From assembly GCA_019426215.1 (NCBI GenBank), contig CM033396.1:30609154-30673153 (forward strand): a stretch of DNA of 64,000 nucleotides, in the 5' to 3' direction. This DNA is from Buddleja alternifolia (lineage: Eukaryota; Streptophyta; Magnoliopsida; Lamiales; Scrophulariaceae). Shown here piece after piece: positions 12,541 to 23,600 of the stretch. The notes beneath the pieces were generated by a model. The model was given only the letters and a program-made list of their open reading frames with translations, searched no databases and was not told the origin of the DNA. How positions within the stretch are numbered: position 1 is the stretch's first letter; each line of letters opens with the position of its first letter. Both the position numbers and the translations under genes were made by a program.

Positions 12541-12942
12541 ATGAGATCGTCTAAGGAAAAAAAAGTAGTGGTCTTCTTGGCAGCCCAACAGACAGTGATA
12601 CAACAAGTGATGATTGTGGTTGGGTTGTACCTAGAGTACCGAAAGTCCAATGACGGGTCATCTGCTGATCGCTTGTTTGAGATATTGGCTAATTTTATTG
12701 TTCGAACTAATGCCATACTTGATGATATGGTGAAAAAAATAGGATGGCATGAGCACGATGCATCAGAGAAGCGAAAAGGTGTTTATGGTGCTCTTGAGAA
12801 AATCCCAGGGCTCGATATGAGCCAGAGATTATGGATTGCCACGAAGCTAGTGAAGAATGACTTGCAGATTGATATGTTTTTCTCTCTCCCTGATGAGGCG
12901 CGACCGGAGATGGTGAGACTGATATTGGCTGGTTCAATTTGA
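12541..12942 (+). CDS. Small Myb/SANT-like C-terminal-type protein, 133 aa
   Basis: Single open frame from ATG 12541 to TGA 12942. A leader intron is likely: donor AAAACAG|GTACGT at 11651/11652 and acceptor TTGGCAG at 12526, 14 nt before the ATG. Residues about 85-130 read ALEKIPGLDMSQRL and then FFSLPDEARPEMVRLIL. This resembles the C-terminal part of plant Myb/SANT-like proteins (the L10-interacting-MYB / Harbinger-related family). The N-terminal DNA-binding Myb/SANT domain is absent; residues 1-60 have a hydrophobic stretch (VVVFLAAQQTVIQQVMIVVGLYL cut short here) instead. It may be a genuine truncated family member, a domesticated transposon-derived gene or a fragment. Function unknown. 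Family assignment is inference from memory. Confidence 0.6.
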   Translation: MRSSKEKKVVVFLAAQQTVIQQVMIVVGLYLEYRKSNDGSSADRLFEILANFIVRTNAILDDMVKKIGWHEHDASEKRKGVYGALEKIPGLDMSQRLWIATKLVKNDLQIDMFFSLPDEARPEMVRLILAGSI

Positions 12943-13805
12943 AGTGGTTATTGAGGGGGATGGAGGGCATTCTTAAAACTTGTGATTGATTGGTTATATT
13001 TTGTTCATTAACCATGGGTTTTGTATGGGTGGCTCAAATCGTACATATTAGCCTATTAAAACCGTTTAGCAGTATTCTTCGTATTTTGGCTGTCCTTGAA
13101 ACTTAGGATGGCACGCTGTTTTCTTTTTTACAATTTCTCAGAGATTTTTTTTTATCAAAAATGCATATGTTTGACATCTTTTAAAAATATCCCAAAGAAA
13201 TGTAACACACTATTTTTCAAAAACAATCTTAAATTTCTTTGAAAAATGGATTTCCTTCAAATTTTTCTCAAAAAATCAAATTTTTTACTATTCATGGTTA
13301 GACAGTTCACCTAATAATTAAAAGTATTTTATCCACCAATATCTTAATATAATTATCAAAATAATCACATAACTTTATTTGAAATGATGTAAGTTACGAA
13401 ATAAGATTCATTTTGCATATTTTTGGATGTCTTAATCGATGAGTTTAATTTAAATATGTTTAAATTTTTTTATAAAAACAAAAGTCATCTATGCCAATTT
13501 CCCACAAAAAAATAATTTTTCCTACAAAAAAAGACATCACATCACACTTAATCATTACAATTTTTTCTATAAAAAAACTCAACCAAACATACCTCATTCA
13601 TCATATCTCTACTTTCTTAAAAAAAAATTCTTACTTTATCTATGAAAAATGAGAAATGAGAAATAGACGCCCATCCAATTGGGCCCTTATCAGCGCTTTT
13701 TTCCCGGGATTTTTTGTTGTGTTTATTTCTGGGTTTGTAAAGCCTTTCGCCCTGGTAAGATGGTGGTTGTTATATATTGTTGAGTAGACTTAAGTAATCA
13801 GTAGC
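12943..13805. other. 3' flank of the Myb/SANT-like gene, no gene seen
   Basis: Presumed 3'UTR then AT-rich spacer. Fragments such as CCAAACATACC near 13580 suggest MITE remnants, but no ends could be fixed. Confidence 0.5.
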
Positions 13806-13846
13806 TAATGCATTGATGATGCGTCCATTTTCCTTTTTTTAGATAC
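13806..13846. repeat. 41-bp match to 19165-19205 (outer edge of the NLR-upstream duplication)
   Basis: The block containing TTGATGATGCGTCCATTTTC, followed by a T-rich run and AGATA, is almost identical at 19170-19204. At 19205 the sequence continues directly into TTAAATTGACATTG, which on this side lies only at 17769. About 3.9 kb therefore separates here what is contiguous there. Confidence 0.7.
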
Positions 13847-14870
13847 TAGTAAACAACACGTGCGTTGCACGTAATTCATATGATCTCATCCTAAATAATT
13901 TGTATACATAGATATTGTACAACTTGAGAATGTTTAATATCCAAAATTTCAATAATAATTTTAACTAAAAGGGTTGTTCATTAATAAACTATAATTATTT
14001 AAAAAATAAGTTTTTATTGAATGAACCATTGAATCAATAAGAAACTAAGTTAATTACAAATTAAAACTTAAATAAAAATATAACTAAATAAGTTTTTATG
14101 TCAATTCATGTTTCATGAATATCTTCTTTTGCTTAATTTGATGCATCAAAACTTATATTCTTCATTCTCTTGTTAAGTTCTTTGTATTTTTCCAATTCTC
14201 TTCGTTATGAATCAAAATTTGGATGTTTACGTAGTCTTCTTGTTTCTTATTTTTGATTTGTTTCTTTATTTATTTCTAAAGATGGAGTAGCATGTTTCTT
14301 ATAAAGAGCATTCAGTGTGTCCTATTAAAAGTATATAAACCTACACAACCTATCAGAACCACTTAAATCGAGTCGATTTGTTAAAAACCATTGGTTTAAA
14401 TTTTTTAAGTAATAGCGGCATTTTGATATATTGCAACTTGTTAATTTCGGGTCGGGTGGTGGGTTAATAATTGTAATACGCCTAACCCACAATCCGAATG
14501 CTAATTATAGATATATGGCACATATATGTATATAATTGAAGATTAGCACCAGACTTGAAAGAAATATATAATTATATATTCTTTAGCGAAGTGGTTTTAT
14601 TAATATTTAACATACTTTGTTTTTATTTGAACAAACAAATTGAATACCTTGTTTGAACAATTGCTTCTTTTTTTCACTTTACTATATTATTTCATGTTTA
14701 TCTCAAATATTATTTTTAAGAAGTTAAAATTTGGATTTTGAAGTTAATCGTATTTTATTAATTATCACAATCAGATTAGACAATTAGTTAAATGAACATG
14801 CTTTATGATGTAATAAAAAGTTAAAATATATTGAAGATAAGAAGAGGTTGAATATAACAAAAATTTATAA
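13847..14870. other. AT-rich spacer, no gene seen
   Basis: It starts with ACACGTGCGTTGCACGT, a motif familiar from dispersed plant repeats. No open reading frame of note and no clear inverted ends. Confidence 0.4.
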
Positions 14871-14875
14871 AAATA

Positions 14876-16082
14876 GGGTCAATTACACTAACTACCCCTC
14901 TTATTTAGTATATTTACATTGTAATTCGCTTATTTTGGACAAATAATCCCCTCTTAATAAAATCTTACTTTAACCCCTCTGAGTAATGGTCGTTACTCAA
15001 GCGTCACAAAAGGTGTAAATGTCAATATTACCCTCATTTTTAAAAAAATTAAAAAATAGTTAATTACACTAACTACCCTCCTTATTTAATGTAGTTACAA
15101 TTCAGTGCGCTTATATTGAACATATAACAGACACATGCATCCTCTTATAATAAAACCTTACATTCACCCCTACGACTAACTGGCGTACTTTCTTTTTAAT
15201 GTTTCTTGATCTATAATTTTTCACAATAAATTGTTTACTTCTCCTTTTTATTATAACCTTATATGTATTTATTTTCTATCCACTTATCTTAACTTAATAA
15301 TCGGTTTCATATGTTTTTGGACGCAATTTATTAATTTAGATTTATCTGCATTGAATTATGATAATGTCCCAAAATTAACCGAAACTCGATATTTATTTTC
15401 ATTTTAAAAAGGTTTGGTGTATAATTAAATCAGTATTGGGGTTCGTTTGTCGTACCATATTGGATTAAATACAAAAAATTATTTTGATTGGTATTTTTAT
15501 TTTATAATAGAATTTGACTCTATATCTGAATTATTTTGTAAAAAAAGAATTATTTACCAGTTCGCCTAAATGAAAATTGAAATAAATTTTGTAAAACAAT
15601 TTAGCCAAATCAAAAGATTCGGTACCTAGTATGCTATTTTGGCTCACATTTAGTACCACTTCACCGATTGTATTCTTCAAATTTACTTAGTTAAATTCAT
15701 CTAAATTGTCTCAAATTGACATAAATTCGAACTTGTACTTCATTATCAAGATATTAACAAAGTTTTTTTTTTTTATGAAATCATGTATTTAAATTTTGAA
15801 AGTATCAGTTACACCCTTTTTGTTGGGAAAAATTACATTCACCCCCTTAGAGAGAATAGAGGGTCTCTGGTCAAAGAAAGTTGACTTGGAGAAGCACACA
15901 ATAGAAAATCTGAAGAGCTTTTTTTCTTTTCAATGTCTTTAGCATATTCATGTAGTTTTCTAGCGGAGTGGGGTGATTGTAAAGTTATATTATAAAAGAG
16001 AGTCTTTTTCATGTGCTTAAAATAAGCGAACTGAGTTGTAATTAATTATATTAAATAAGAGGATAGTTAATGTAATTAAATC
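14876..16082. mobile_element. MITE-like element(s) with AATTACACTAACTACC ends
   Basis: TCAATTACACTAACTACCCC (14879) and a second copy TTAATTACACTAACTACCCT (15060) face the inverted partner GGATAGTTAATGTAATTAAA at about 16061-16080. The outer pair spans 1.2 kb and the inner pair 1.0 kb, so one element may be nested in or abut another. Non-coding. Confidence 0.55.
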
Positions 16083-16789
16083 TAAAAGATAACAATTATA
16101 TACATAATATTTCCTTATTCATTTTTCTTCTGCATTTACCATCACAAATCCAAAATTATCCTTTTTAGTTTATTTTTCTCTTTTTATAAATTTAATCTTT
16201 TTAGCGATAATATTGGTAAGTAAGCGAAAGAAAACATCACAAATGATAAACTAACACCTGTGAAGAATGATCGATATTGAAAAGTTGTAACTTACTCATA
16301 AAACATGTATTTATGTTTTCTTTTTACCAAAGCTCTAGTCCTACTTTAAATAAATTCCTGTTTTTCTTATTGATGACGTCTTACAGTGGACTGCATTATC
16401 ATTCTTATAATTTCTAAAGAACGGTTTACTATCTTCAACCTCGAATTATGAAATACATTCAGAAATTATTTTTCATCTATCAGAACATAAATATTAGATT
16501 ATGAAAAGTGATTTTTTAAAATAATTACTTTTCTTTTAAATTTATTTATATGTATAGTGAAAAGGAGATTCATACTAAATGTTCTTGAACGTTCTTCTAA
16601 ATATTCATAGAGGTATATATATGTACCAAATTATTAAAAATTTAGTGTTGACACTTTCAAAATTATATCATTGTTTATATGTGTTTGCACTATTTTATAT
16701 ATTGACCACAATTTGTAATTCCACATGTTAAGTAGTAGCTGAGTTATCTGTACTTTCAACTTTTTCAATACAACATTCATATAATCAAG

Positions 16790-17235
16790 GAAAAATTGCA
16801 ATATTAGTCCTATATATGATAGCCCCCTTGCAATTTTAGCTCTAATTTTTACAAATCTGCAGAATTAGTCTCATAGGATATATTTTTCTACATTTTAGTC
16901 CCAATTGTTAAAAACTTACGGAAACCGTTAGTTTGGTCATGTATCTTGCATGTAACAATTACTTAATTTGCATTAATTTTCATAAAAAAATGCCTATATT
17001 ATGTAAAACTTGAATTAAAAAAAAACTCATTTTTTGATTAATGTTTTAGTGTTGTAAAGTCAGGGGGTATTTATGCAATTTTGCAATGTATTCTAAATCT
17101 TTAAAGGTGTGTAGATGCTACTTGTAAAATTCCATCCTCGTTCATAAACGAGCGGGACCATTGCAAAAAATGAATCTTATGAGACAATTTATGCGATTTT
17201 TGTGAAAAATGGGACTAACCTATAATCATTGCTGA
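16790..17235. mobile_element. Possible MITE with ATTAGTCC / GGACTAA ends
   Basis: AAAAATTGCAATATTAGTCC near 16793 and AATGGGACTAACCTATAATC near 17209 are partly inverted with respect to each other, as are AGAATTAGTCTCATAGG and a TTATGAGACAATTTATGC block. Non-coding. Ends are not fixed. The preceding 16083-16789 has nothing recognisable. Confidence 0.4.
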
Positions 17236-17369
17236 AACTCTTATAAATGGCGGATAGTAACAGCATGAGAACGGGTAGTTATTGGGGTTAATTGCAGTTT
17301 ACCCATCCGTGATTTGACTAATGTTAAAAAGAGCAATATGAAAATTTAAGTGGTCTTTGATATATATGA

Positions 17370-17651
17370 AATTATAATCGAGTGCTTCGTTTAATCTGTT
17401 ATTTTAGCTTCATTAATATATATTTATAATTCATTAAAAATTTGCATTAGTCTGCAGCCAATTTTTTCAAAGAAGACAAATATGTAATTTGACTGCTTGT
17501 GGAGTCCTTCTTTTTAATTATAATTGAGTGCCTCGTTTAGTCTATTATTTTAGTTTCATTAGTAAATATGTATACTTCATTCAAAATTTGCATTAGTATG
17601 CAGCCAATCAAAGAAGACAAATATGTAATTTGATTGCTTGTAGATTCCTAA
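17370..17651. repeat. Direct tandem repeat, two units of about 140 bp
   Basis: Unit 1 (about 17370-17508) and unit 2 (about 17518-17651) share GAGTGC(T/C)TCGTTTA, AAATTTGCATTAGT and GAAGACAAATATGTAATTTG in the same order. Non-coding. Confidence 0.75.
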
Positions 17652-17940
17652 CGTATTGTTGTAGATATCTAATATTTATTTTGACTCTTTTGCCATTAAA
17701 ATATAAAATTCTATAGGGATATTTTAGGCATATTAAAAATGTAAAAAAACCAATTCGTACTTTTATAATAGAATAAATTAAATTGACACTGTTTGGCATA
17801 AATAGACTATTATAAACGAAATGCAAGTTGCATACTTAATTGACAAAGGTAGCATGTCCATTAATGCTGTGAGTTAGCACTTCGTTAAAAGAAAAAACAG
17901 TGAGTTAGCGCACAAGCACACAAACCTAACGGTGATAGAT

Positions 17941-18202
17941 GGTGGGTTAATTACAGGCACACCCCCTCACTTAAGTGTTAATTACTAAAATTCCTTGACT
18001 TTTGGTAAATTACAAAGAGACCCCTTCACAGGTCTACTGTAAGGCTTACAGGGGTGGAATTGTAAGAATTTATAAATACATAAGGGTGTAATTGTTAGAA
18101 TATCTTAATATGAGGGGGACTTTATGTAATTTCGAAAAGGTTAGAAAGTTTCTGTAATTTTGCACTAAAGTGAGGGGTGTAAATGTAATTTTTTCTATAA
18201 TT
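17941..18202. mobile_element. MITE family A, copy 2
   Basis: Starts GGTGGGTTAATTACAGGCAC and ends near AAATGTAATTTTTTCTATAA. It shares the internal GGGGGACTTTATGTAATTTC block with the copy in the TITAN9-like intron. It lies at the equivalent place in both duplicated units, so it was present before the duplication. Confidence 0.75.
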
Positions 18203-18985
18203 TAGGATTTGTTTTTGAATAGTCATTTTTGAAAATATATGATAAAAATGAGTTTATTGATTTTTGCCGAAAATGATAAACATATTTGGTTATGTTTATG
18301 AAAATAGTTGGATTTGATTTATAAATATGAAATGATTAAGTCAATAAAAAATAAATTATGTGAGTAATGTTGTAGATAAATAATAAATGAGATTGTATTA
18401 GAATTGACACAAAAAAGGAGTATAGACATACTGAAAAAATGAGTCTTAAAATGTGCATAAGCTTGTGGAGGTTGAGACTTAGTGTTATATTTCGTATAAC
18501 ACCACCATCATTGACGGAAATACAATACATATATTAACTATATTATTAACGTATAAAATGTGTAATGACATTAATTAAAGATATCTACAGTTTCATATAA
18601 AAATTTTCAGTTATTTCTGTACATTTCTATGATTTCTCAAATTCAAGATTGAAATTTTTAAATATTCCAAAAGAATTTACCAAAATTTCCTTAAATTAAC
18701 TAATCCAAATACCAAATTTAATAACTGGACCCCAAAAAATTCTAGCCCCACACCGAAGTGTATTTCATTGTCGCCATATAATTGGTTACTCGTTTTGTGA
18801 AATACACTTGAGTGCGGTCGAGCCGGGACATCACAATAATTTTTCTTTAAGTTCCGACGAATTGGGTAGGACCGTTAAGACTAGGGAAATTTTGGGTCAA
18901 TTATCGATGTCTCTCAATAATTTTTCTTTTAAGTTCCGACGAATTGGGTATTTTCCTCTCTCTCACACGGAAAATTCTTGGGTGC

Positions 18986-19165
18986 TTCATTTTCTACCAA
19001 GAAGAGGAAAAAAGAGGTCATCCAAGGAGAAAGACTTGGAACCATTGACTCTGTTTTTCTCCATCATCATCCCATTTATCATCTTGAAATTTTCCAACTA
19101 ACAAATTCACATCTCATCTCATCCAATTTTACACCAAAATAATTCCTCTCTGAATTCTCCCTTTT
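18986..19165 (+). promoter_or_regulatory. Orphan copy of the NLR promoter/5' leader
   Basis: The stretch beginning CTTCATTTTCTACCAAG and continuing through CCATTGACTCTGTTTTTCTC, CATTTATCATCTTGAA and CTCTGAATTCTCC is about 90% the same as 20448-20630, which directly precedes the NLR start codon. Here no NLR coding sequence follows. It could still drive a non-coding transcript, or be dead. Confidence 0.7.
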
Positions 19166-19204
19166 AATGCCTTGATGATGCGTCCATTTTCATTTTTTCA
19201 GATA

Positions 19205-20640
19205 TTAAATTGACATTGTTTGGCATAGACGAAATGCAAGTTACATACTTAATTAACAAAAGTAGCATGACCATTAACGCAGTGAGTTAGCACTTTGTTA
19301 AATAACGGTGATAGATGGTGGGTTAATTATATGCACACCCCTCACTTTAGTGTTAATTATTAAAATCCCCAGATTTTTGGTAAATTACAAAAAGACCCCC
19401 TCACGGGTCTATTGTAAGATTTACAGGGGTGGAATTATAAAAAATTATAAATACATAGGGGTGCAATTGTGAGAATATCTTAATATAAAGGGGACTTTAT
19501 GTAATTTCGAAAATGTCAGGGGATTTCGATAATTTCGCACTAAAGTGAGGGGGTGTACATGTAATTTTCTCTATAATTTACGATTTGTTATTGAATAGTC
19601 ATTTTTGAAAATATATGATAAAAATGAGTTTATTGATTTTTGTTTAAAATAATAAACATGTTTGGTTATGTTTATGAAAATAGTTGGAGTGAATTTATAT
19701 ATATGAAATGATTAAGTCAATAAAAAAATAGAATTATGTGAGTAATGTTGTAGATAAATAATAAATGAGATTGTATTAGAAGTGACCCAAAAAAAGAGTA
19801 TAGACAACAGACATATTGAAAAAGTGAGTCTTAAAATGTGCATAAGCTTGTGGAGGTTGAGATTTAGTGTTATATTTCGTATAACACTACCGTCATCGAC
19901 TGAAATACAATACATATATTAACTATATTATTAATGTATAAAATACGTAATGACATTAATTAAAGATATCAAAAGTTTCATATAAAATTTTCAATTATTT
20001 CTGTAAATTTCTATAATTTCTCCAAATTCAAAATTGAAATTTTAAATATCCAAAAGAATTTATCAAAAATTCCATAAATTAACTAATCCAAATACCAAAT
20101 TTCATAACTGAACTACAAAAAATTCTAGCCGATCCCAACTTGACCACACTCAAGTGTATTTCATTATCGCCATATGATTGATCACTTATTTTGTAAAATA
20201 CATTTGAGTATTGTCAAGCCGAGAGCGGGAACTGCACAATAAGTTTTTTTTTGGGAGAATTGCATAAAACCCTCTTGTGTTATTTCAAAAATGCTAAAAT
20301 GCTAAAAACTCCTTATGTTAATGAAATAGACTAATTATCTCGTGTTCCTAAAAAATGTGCAAAAAAAGTCAAATTTTGTTAAAATGATAGAAGGAAATGA
20401 CTGTTGTTTGGGAAAATGCTTGAGTGCATGTCGGTCTCTAGTCTGCTTCATTTTCTACCAAGTGGAGGAAAAAAGAGGCCATCAATGTGGAGAAGAAGAC
20501 TTAGAACCATTGACTCTGTTTTTCTCCATCATCACCCCATTTATCATCTTGAATTTCCAACTAACAAATTCATATCTCATCTCATCATCCAATTTTACAC
20601 CTAACAATAATTCCTCTCTGAATTCTCCTTTTTTAAGCAA
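19205..20640. repeat. Downstream copy (B) of the duplication, joined to the NLR
   Basis: Collinear with copy A but with about 190 bp extra (about 20245-20445, starting TTGGGAGAATTGCATAAAAC), probably a small insertion. It holds MITE family A copy 3 and ends in the functional NLR leader. Confidence 0.75.
19317..19577. mobile_element. MITE family A, copy 3
   Basis: Same inverted ends and internal GGGGACTTTATGTAATTTC block as copies 1 and 2. It is paralogous to copy 2 through the local duplication rather than by fresh insertion. Confidence 0.75.
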
Positions 20641-20648
20641 AGCAAAAC
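20430..20648 (+). promoter_or_regulatory. Promoter-proximal region and leader of the NLR gene
   Basis: Conserved with the orphan copy at 18986-19165 up to a few bases before the ATG. Conservation across two copies marks it as the likely leader and core promoter. No unambiguous TATA box can be singled out in this AT-rich context. Confidence 0.5.
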
Positions 20649-23600
20649 ATGGGAGATGCACTTGTTTCTGCAGTTGTGCAAACAGTTCTAGGTAACTTGA
20701 ACTCAGTTGCTTTACAAGAGATTGGTCTCTTCTGGGGCTTGGAAAATGAGCTCAACAAACTCCAATCTATATTTACTACAATCCAACTTGTGATCCATGA
20801 TGCTGAACTCAAGCAAAGGAAGAGCCTTGTCATACAGAATTGGCTGAGGAGGCTCAAGATTGCCGCTTGTGATGTCGAAAATATACTGGACCGCATAGCC
20901 ACCGAGGGCCTCAGACGAAGTTTGGATTCCAAAAGAGGTATGCAGTTCCAATTTCGAAACAATCCATTGATGTTCCGTTTAAAAATGGCGCATAAAGTTA
21001 GAAATATAAGGGAAAAGTTAGATGCCATAGCTGAGGAGAGAGTTAAGTTTCATTTGGGAGAGGGTGTTATCGAAAATGGATATGGGGATGGGTTAGTGAG
21101 TAGAGAGACTAGCTCTCTGGTGAATGAATTTGAAATTTATGGGAGGGAAGAGGAAAAGGAAATGATAGTAGGGGAGGTGCTTGATGAGATGCTTGAGAGA
21201 GATGATCTTTCTGTGTATGCAATATGGGGTATGGGGGGACTTGGTAAGACGACGCTTGCGCAGATGGTGTATAATGATGAGAGGATGGAGACACGGTTCG
21301 AATTGCGTATTTGGGTGTGTGTTTCTGATGATTTTAGCATAAAGAGGTTAGTGAGGGCGATTATAGAATCAATAGAAGGAGGTGGGTGCAATATTTCTGA
21401 GTTGGATCCACTGCAGCGCCTTGTTCAAGAACGTCTGAGGGGAAAAAGATTTTTATTGGTTTTGGATGATGTGTGGAGCGAAAACCATCGGCAGTGGGAT
21501 GAACTGAAAGAAGTATTGAGATGTGGGTCGAAAGGCAGTGTGCTAATGGTCACTACCCGGATTGAGAAAATTGCTCTTATGATGGCTACGATTGCCACAC
21601 ACCATATTGGATATTTATCAGAAGATGATTCTTGGTCCTTATTCAAGAAAAGAGCATTCACAACTGGAGAAGTGGGGGATAAGAACTTGGTTGCAATTGG
21701 TAAGGTGATAGTGAGGAAATGTGGTGGCGTGCCTTTGGCTATCAACGCTTTAGGGAGCTTGATGCGATTTAAATCCCACGAAAGCGAATGGCTAGCAATT
21801 AAAGGAAGTGAAATATGGCATCTATCAGATGATGATAATGCCATCTTACCTGCCTTGAGGTTAAGTTACGACAATCTACTGCCTCAAATGAGGCAATGTT
21901 TTGCTTATTGTTGCATATTTCCCAAGGATTATGTGATGGAGGAGAACCAGCTTATCCAACTGTGGATGGCGAATGGCTTTTTTCTTCCCTCGGTAGGGCA
22001 AACAGACTTGCACCTCACTGGGCATTTGATATTCAAAGAATTGGTTTGGAGATCTTTCTTTCAAGATGTCCAGATAAATTACAGAGGAAACAAAACGTGT
22101 AAAATGCATGATCTCATGCATGATTTAGCATTATCTATTATGGGACATGAAACCTACACCCTGGAGCGTGGCAAGGTGATGAAAATTCCTAAAACACTTC
22201 TTCACTTGTCTTTTGACTCAGGGTCGTCATCTCGGGCAATTCTTGATAACAAAAGTAAGTTCAAACTGTCAATTGATGATTCTTTGCGTTCACTTATTGT
22301 GCATGGAGGCGAAGTTCCATGCTTGAGAGAAGGTTTCTCTTCCTTCCTCTCGAAGCAAAAGTACCTGAGAGCTTTAGACGTGGGTCGTTGTTTCATAGAG
22401 AAATTACCAAACATAGTTTGCAAATTGGAACATCTTAGGTACCTTACCATGTCGTGCCAGAATCTCAAAAGGTTGCCCGAATCCCTCACTTGTCTCCTTA
22501 ACCTTCAGACATTGAACTTTACGGATTCTGGAGAGCTTCTTGAGCTTCCTAAAGGCATGAAAGCCATGAAAAATCTTTGGTTTCTGGAAATCGAGACATT
22601 TCATTCACTTCGTTGCTCGCCGCCTGGACTGGGAGATTTAACTTGCTTGCGTGGACTAAGCGTTTTCATTGTGGGTCAAGATGCGTCTCGCCAAATAGAC
22701 CAGCTGAAGGAATTAAACCTTGGAGGGAAATTGAGCATACAAGGGCTCAATAACGTAAGAAACTTGGAAGATGCCAAAAGTGCCAACATGATGGCCAAAA
22801 AGAATTTGACTTCTTTGAGTTTATGTTGGACTAACGACATAAAAAGGAGCTCGGCAGAAGAACATTTTGAAGCGGTTCTAGAAGGTCTTGAACCTCATCA
22901 TAATCTTGAAAAGATCTGCATCAAGTCATATCAAGGTTCCACGTTCCCGAAATGGATGACTTTAGCTTGTGAAAACCTAAAGGAAATTAGTCTCGAGAAT
23001 TGTCGAAGATGTGATCGCCTTCCACCATTTGGGAAACTCCCCTCTCTAACATGTCTAACCCTCTTCGGGATGGATTCTATCAAGAATTTGGACGCTGAAT
23101 GGCACGGAGATGGAGAAAGTTTATTTTCTGCATTGACGAGTCTCACTATTAGAGGAATGCCTAATCTTGAGAAATGGATCTTAGCCGATTCAATAGAGAG
23201 TTTTCCTCGCTTGGAATATTTAGATATAAACGGGTGCCCCAAGTTGACGGGTTTGCCATTTCTACCGACCCTCACAAATTTGTCCATATCTGACAGCAGT
23301 GTGAGACTTCTTAGTTCCATCACCTCTCTTACTTCACTTACATCACTTACCCTATTCGGTTTTTCAGATTTAAATGTTTTTCCAGAAGGCTTACTGCAAA
23401 GTCATAACACCCTCGAAAAGCTACGCATAAGTGCATTGCCAGTCAAGACTCTATCAAGGGTGCTGGATAATCTGTCAGCTCTGAAAAGCTTATCTATTGA
23501 TAGTTGCTCTAATCTTGAATCTCTTCCCGAAGGCCTCAAGTCCCTCAATTCTCTCGAGACATTAGACATCAGCAGCTGTGATGGTCTTAAATCATTTCCA

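Larger units (their letters stand above)
17769..19165. repeat. Upstream copy (A) of the NLR-promoter duplication
   Basis: Nearly the whole interval is collinear with 19205-20640. Shared landmarks are ATTGACA(C/T)TGTTTGGCATA, the family-A MITE, the ATGTGCATAAGCTTGTGGAGG segment, AACTAATCCAAATACCAAAT and finally the NLR leader. Copy A ends exactly within leader sequence (…CTGAATTCTCCCTTTTAAT), and instead of an NLR start codon it runs into the next repeat unit. Confidence 0.8.

Noticed and set aside
18808..19101. 97-codon open frame ending in the orphan NLR leader
   Set aside because: It covers duplicated promoter/leader sequence that is non-coding next to the real NLR; no protein similarity.
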